From: Acidobacteriota bacterium
Lineage (GTDB): Bacteria; Acidobacteriota; Terriglobia; Versatilivoradales; Versatilivoraceae
NCBI GenBank assembly: GCA_028875135.1
Contig: JAPPFQ010000722.1
Span: 1-6,995 of the forward strand
DNA length: 6,995 nucleotides
Direction of reading: 5' to 3'
The position numbers and the translations under genes were made by a program. This document shows, in pieces, positions 5,666 through 6,995 of this stretch. Numbering within the stretch: position 1 is the first letter of the stretch; each line of letters starts with the position of its first letter. The notes under the pieces were generated by a model. That model did not search any database. It saw only the letters and a program-made list of their open reading frames with translations, and was not told the origin of the DNA.

Positions 5666-6438
5666 CAGGTCCGGAAGTTGACTATCGCGGCAAAGGACTC
5701 GGCCTTCAGACTTGCCCCGCCCACCAAGGCGCCGTCGATGTCGGCCCGTGCCATCAACCCGTCCACGTTATCAGGCTTGACGCTGCCGCCGTAAAGGATG
5801 GGCAGTCCCTCTGCCGCCTGCCGACTGAAAACCTCTGCAGCCACTCCTCGAATGAAGGCGTGGACATCCTCGGCCATCTCCGGAGTTGCCGCCTGCCCGG
5901 TGCCGATCGCCCACACCGGTTCGTAAGCAATCATCGTACGGGAAAGGGCATCCTCTGTCAACCCGGCCAGCGACTGGCGAAACTGGCCGCCGACGACCTC
6001 TTCGGTCCGCCCGGACTCGCGTTCCGAGAGCTGTTCTCCCAGGCAGACGATGGGGCTGAGACCCGCTTCGAGAGCCGCCGCGGCCTTGCGGCTGACGGCC
6101 CGGCTGGTCTCGCCGAACAGGCTGCGGCGCTCGGAGTGTCCCAGGATGGCGTAGCGGCAGCCGGCCTCGGCCACCATGCCCGGGGAAACCTCGCCGGTAA
6201 AGGCCCCCTGGCTCTCCCAATAGAGATCCTGAGCCGCAATGGCGATGGGGCTGCCCTCAGCGGCCCGGGCCGCGGACCAAAGGGCGGTGAAGGGGGGCGC
6301 CACCACGATGTCGCAATGGCGCGAGGCTTCCACCAGGGGCTTCAGTTGCCGGATCAGCTCGACGCTTTCCCGGACCGTCCGGTGCATCTTCCAATTCCCG
6401 GCGATGACCGGGCGCCTGCTGGGGGTTGGGGACTCCAT
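5665..6438 (-). CDS. tpiA: Triosephosphate isomerase
   Basis: This cytoplasmic enzyme interconverts dihydroxyacetone phosphate and glyceraldehyde 3-phosphate in glycolysis and gluconeogenesis. The 257-residue length is normal for the family. Catalytic and binding residues are all in place: N15 and K17 in AGNWKM (13-18), the electrophilic H101 in ILGHSERR (98-105), the catalytic base E173 in AYEPVWAIGTG (171-181, whose second half is the flexible lid loop), and the phosphate-binding YGGSVKP (216-222) and LVGGASL (238-244). I chose ATG at 6438 because GGAGG precedes it by eight bases and the GNWK motif falls at the expected place. An in-frame upstream extension reaching 6786 is only a shadow over pgk. 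It follows pgk by 29 bases and overlaps secG by one base, so the three are probably one transcript. Confidence 0.98.
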   Translation of the reverse strand: MESPTPSRRPVIAGNWKMHRTVRESVELIRQLKPLVEASRHCDIVVAPPFTALWSAARAAEGSPIAIAAQDLYWESQGAFTGEVSPGMVAEAGCRYAILGHSERRSLFGETSRAVSRKAAAALEAGLSPIVCLGEQLSERESGRTEEVVGGQFRQSLAGLTEDALSRTMIAYEPVWAIGTGQAATPEMAEDVHAFIRGVAAEVFSRQAAEGLPILYGGSVKPDNVDGLMARADIDGALVGGASLKAESFAAIVNFRT

Positions 6439-6467
6439 GGGAGTGTTCCTCCGAAGCCGGTGGGGGC

Positions 6468-6995
6468 TCAAGCTCTGTCGCTCAGCGACTCCACGCCCGG
6501 CAGTTTCCGGCCACTCAGAAATTCCAGCGACGCCCCGCCGCCTGTCGAGATGTGCGTGATCCGATCGGCGACGCCCGCCCGGCGGACAGCGGCGATCGAA
6601 TCGCCCCCGCCCACGATTGTGGTCGCCGGGCTGGCCGCCGCGGCCTGGGCCAGGGACAGGGTGCCCCCGGCAAAGCGGTCGATCTCGAACACGCCCACCG
6701 GCCCGTTCCAGAGAACGGTTCCCGCCGTGGAGAGGATCTTCCGAAAACGGGAGCGGGTTTCGGGACCGATATCGACCCCCATCCACTCCGGCCGGGTCTC
6801 CCCAATGGAAATCACCCGGCTCGGGGCGTCGGACCCCAGTTCGCAGGTCACGACGTGATCGACGGGCAAGACCAGGGGAGTCCCGGCCAGCGACGCATTA
6901 CCCAGCCCGGCCCACGCCCCCGGCATAATGTGATTTTGAACCACGGACTTACACCCCAAACCCCCCCCCCCCCCCCGGCAAATAAAATACCACAC
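6468..6995 (-). CDS. pgk: Phosphoglycerate kinase, C-terminal part (5' end missing)
   Basis: The enzyme transfers phosphate from 1,3-bisphosphoglycerate to ADP in glycolysis. Only the C-terminal, nucleotide-binding domain is present. Family landmarks read on the minus strand are LVLPVDHVV (start near 6875), WMGVDIGP (near 6785), VLWNGPVGVFE (near 6710), TIVGGGDSIAAV (near 6620) and HISTGGGASLEFL (near 6550), with the stop at 6468-6470. The frame stays open to the right edge. Upstream of about 6880 the predicted residues no longer resemble the family, and the edge holds a long poly-C run, so the true coding sequence is probably corrupted there. The GTG at the very edge is not a genuine start. 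A complete protein would have about 390-400 residues. It is the first visible gene of the pgk-tpiA-secG-tRNA unit. Confidence 0.95.
   Translation of the reverse strand: MWYFICRGGGGGLGCKSVVQNHIMPGAWAGLGNASLAGTPLVLPVDHVVTCELGSDAPSRVISIGETRPEWMGVDIGPETRSRFRKILSTAGTVLWNGPVGVFEIDRFAGGTLSLAQAAAASPATTIVGGGDSIAAVRRAGVADRITHISTGGGASLEFLSGRKLPGVESLSDRA
6881..6995. other. Suspect low-complexity sequence at the right edge
   Basis: The last ~115 bases carry a 17-to-18-base C run around 6960-6977 and then an AT-rich word. Where phosphoglycerate kinase helices should continue, the minus-strand frame instead gives a poly-glycine stretch and unrelated residues. This looks like the degraded end of an assembled contig rather than biology. 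Confidence 0.6.

Noticed and set aside
5659..6858. 399-codon plus-strand open frame opposite tpiA and pgk
   Set aside because: It is antisense to two unambiguous glycolytic genes, and its product has no recognisable domain.

Overview
The window is GC-rich bacterial chromosome. It carries an energy-conserving quinol:cytochrome c oxidoreductase operon on the left and the end of a glycolysis/secretion operon on the right, with one small divergently oriented unknown gene between them. The gene content (menaquinol-type Rieske/cytochrome b complex with a large membrane-anchored multiheme cytochrome c, and pgk-tpiA-secG-tRNA-Leu on one strand) suggests a Gram-negative bacterium from a deep-branching phylum such as Acidobacteriota. 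That assignment is inference from gene style and order, not proof. Low-complexity G/C homopolymer tracts in the middle and at the right edge look like assembly or read artefacts, so this is probably an environmental assembly.

Left block (1-4218, minus strand, transcribed right to left): a well-formed promoter at 4191-4218 is followed by a Rieske iron-sulfur protein (3428-4078), a b6-like N-terminal cytochrome b (2466-3371), a separate extended C-terminal cytochrome b / subunit IV protein (1457-2392), and a membrane-anchored cytochrome c with at least four CxxCH sites that runs off the left edge (1-1272). Together they encode a quinol-oxidising complex. Quinol is oxidised at a site built by the Rieske protein and the two cytochrome b pieces, and the multiheme protein takes the place usually held by cytochrome c1 or f. 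The last two genes are separated by a roughly 170-bp AT-richer spacer bounded by two inverted arrays of degenerate 7-bp repeats.

Middle (4079-5165): an AT-rich divergent promoter region, then a plus-strand gene (4457-4882) for a 141-residue protein with eight cysteines, probably zinc-binding and of unknown function. A convergent non-coding region follows, containing long poly-G and poly-C runs.

Right block (5166-6995, minus strand): the 3' part of pgk (phosphoglycerate kinase), then tpiA (triosephosphate isomerase), secG (SecYEG subunit, start overlapping the tpiA stop by one base) and tRNA-Leu(GAG) with encoded CCA. Spacing is tight throughout, so this is likely one transcription unit. The last ~115 bases (about 6880-6995) no longer resemble pgk and end in poly-C, so the right edge should not be trusted.
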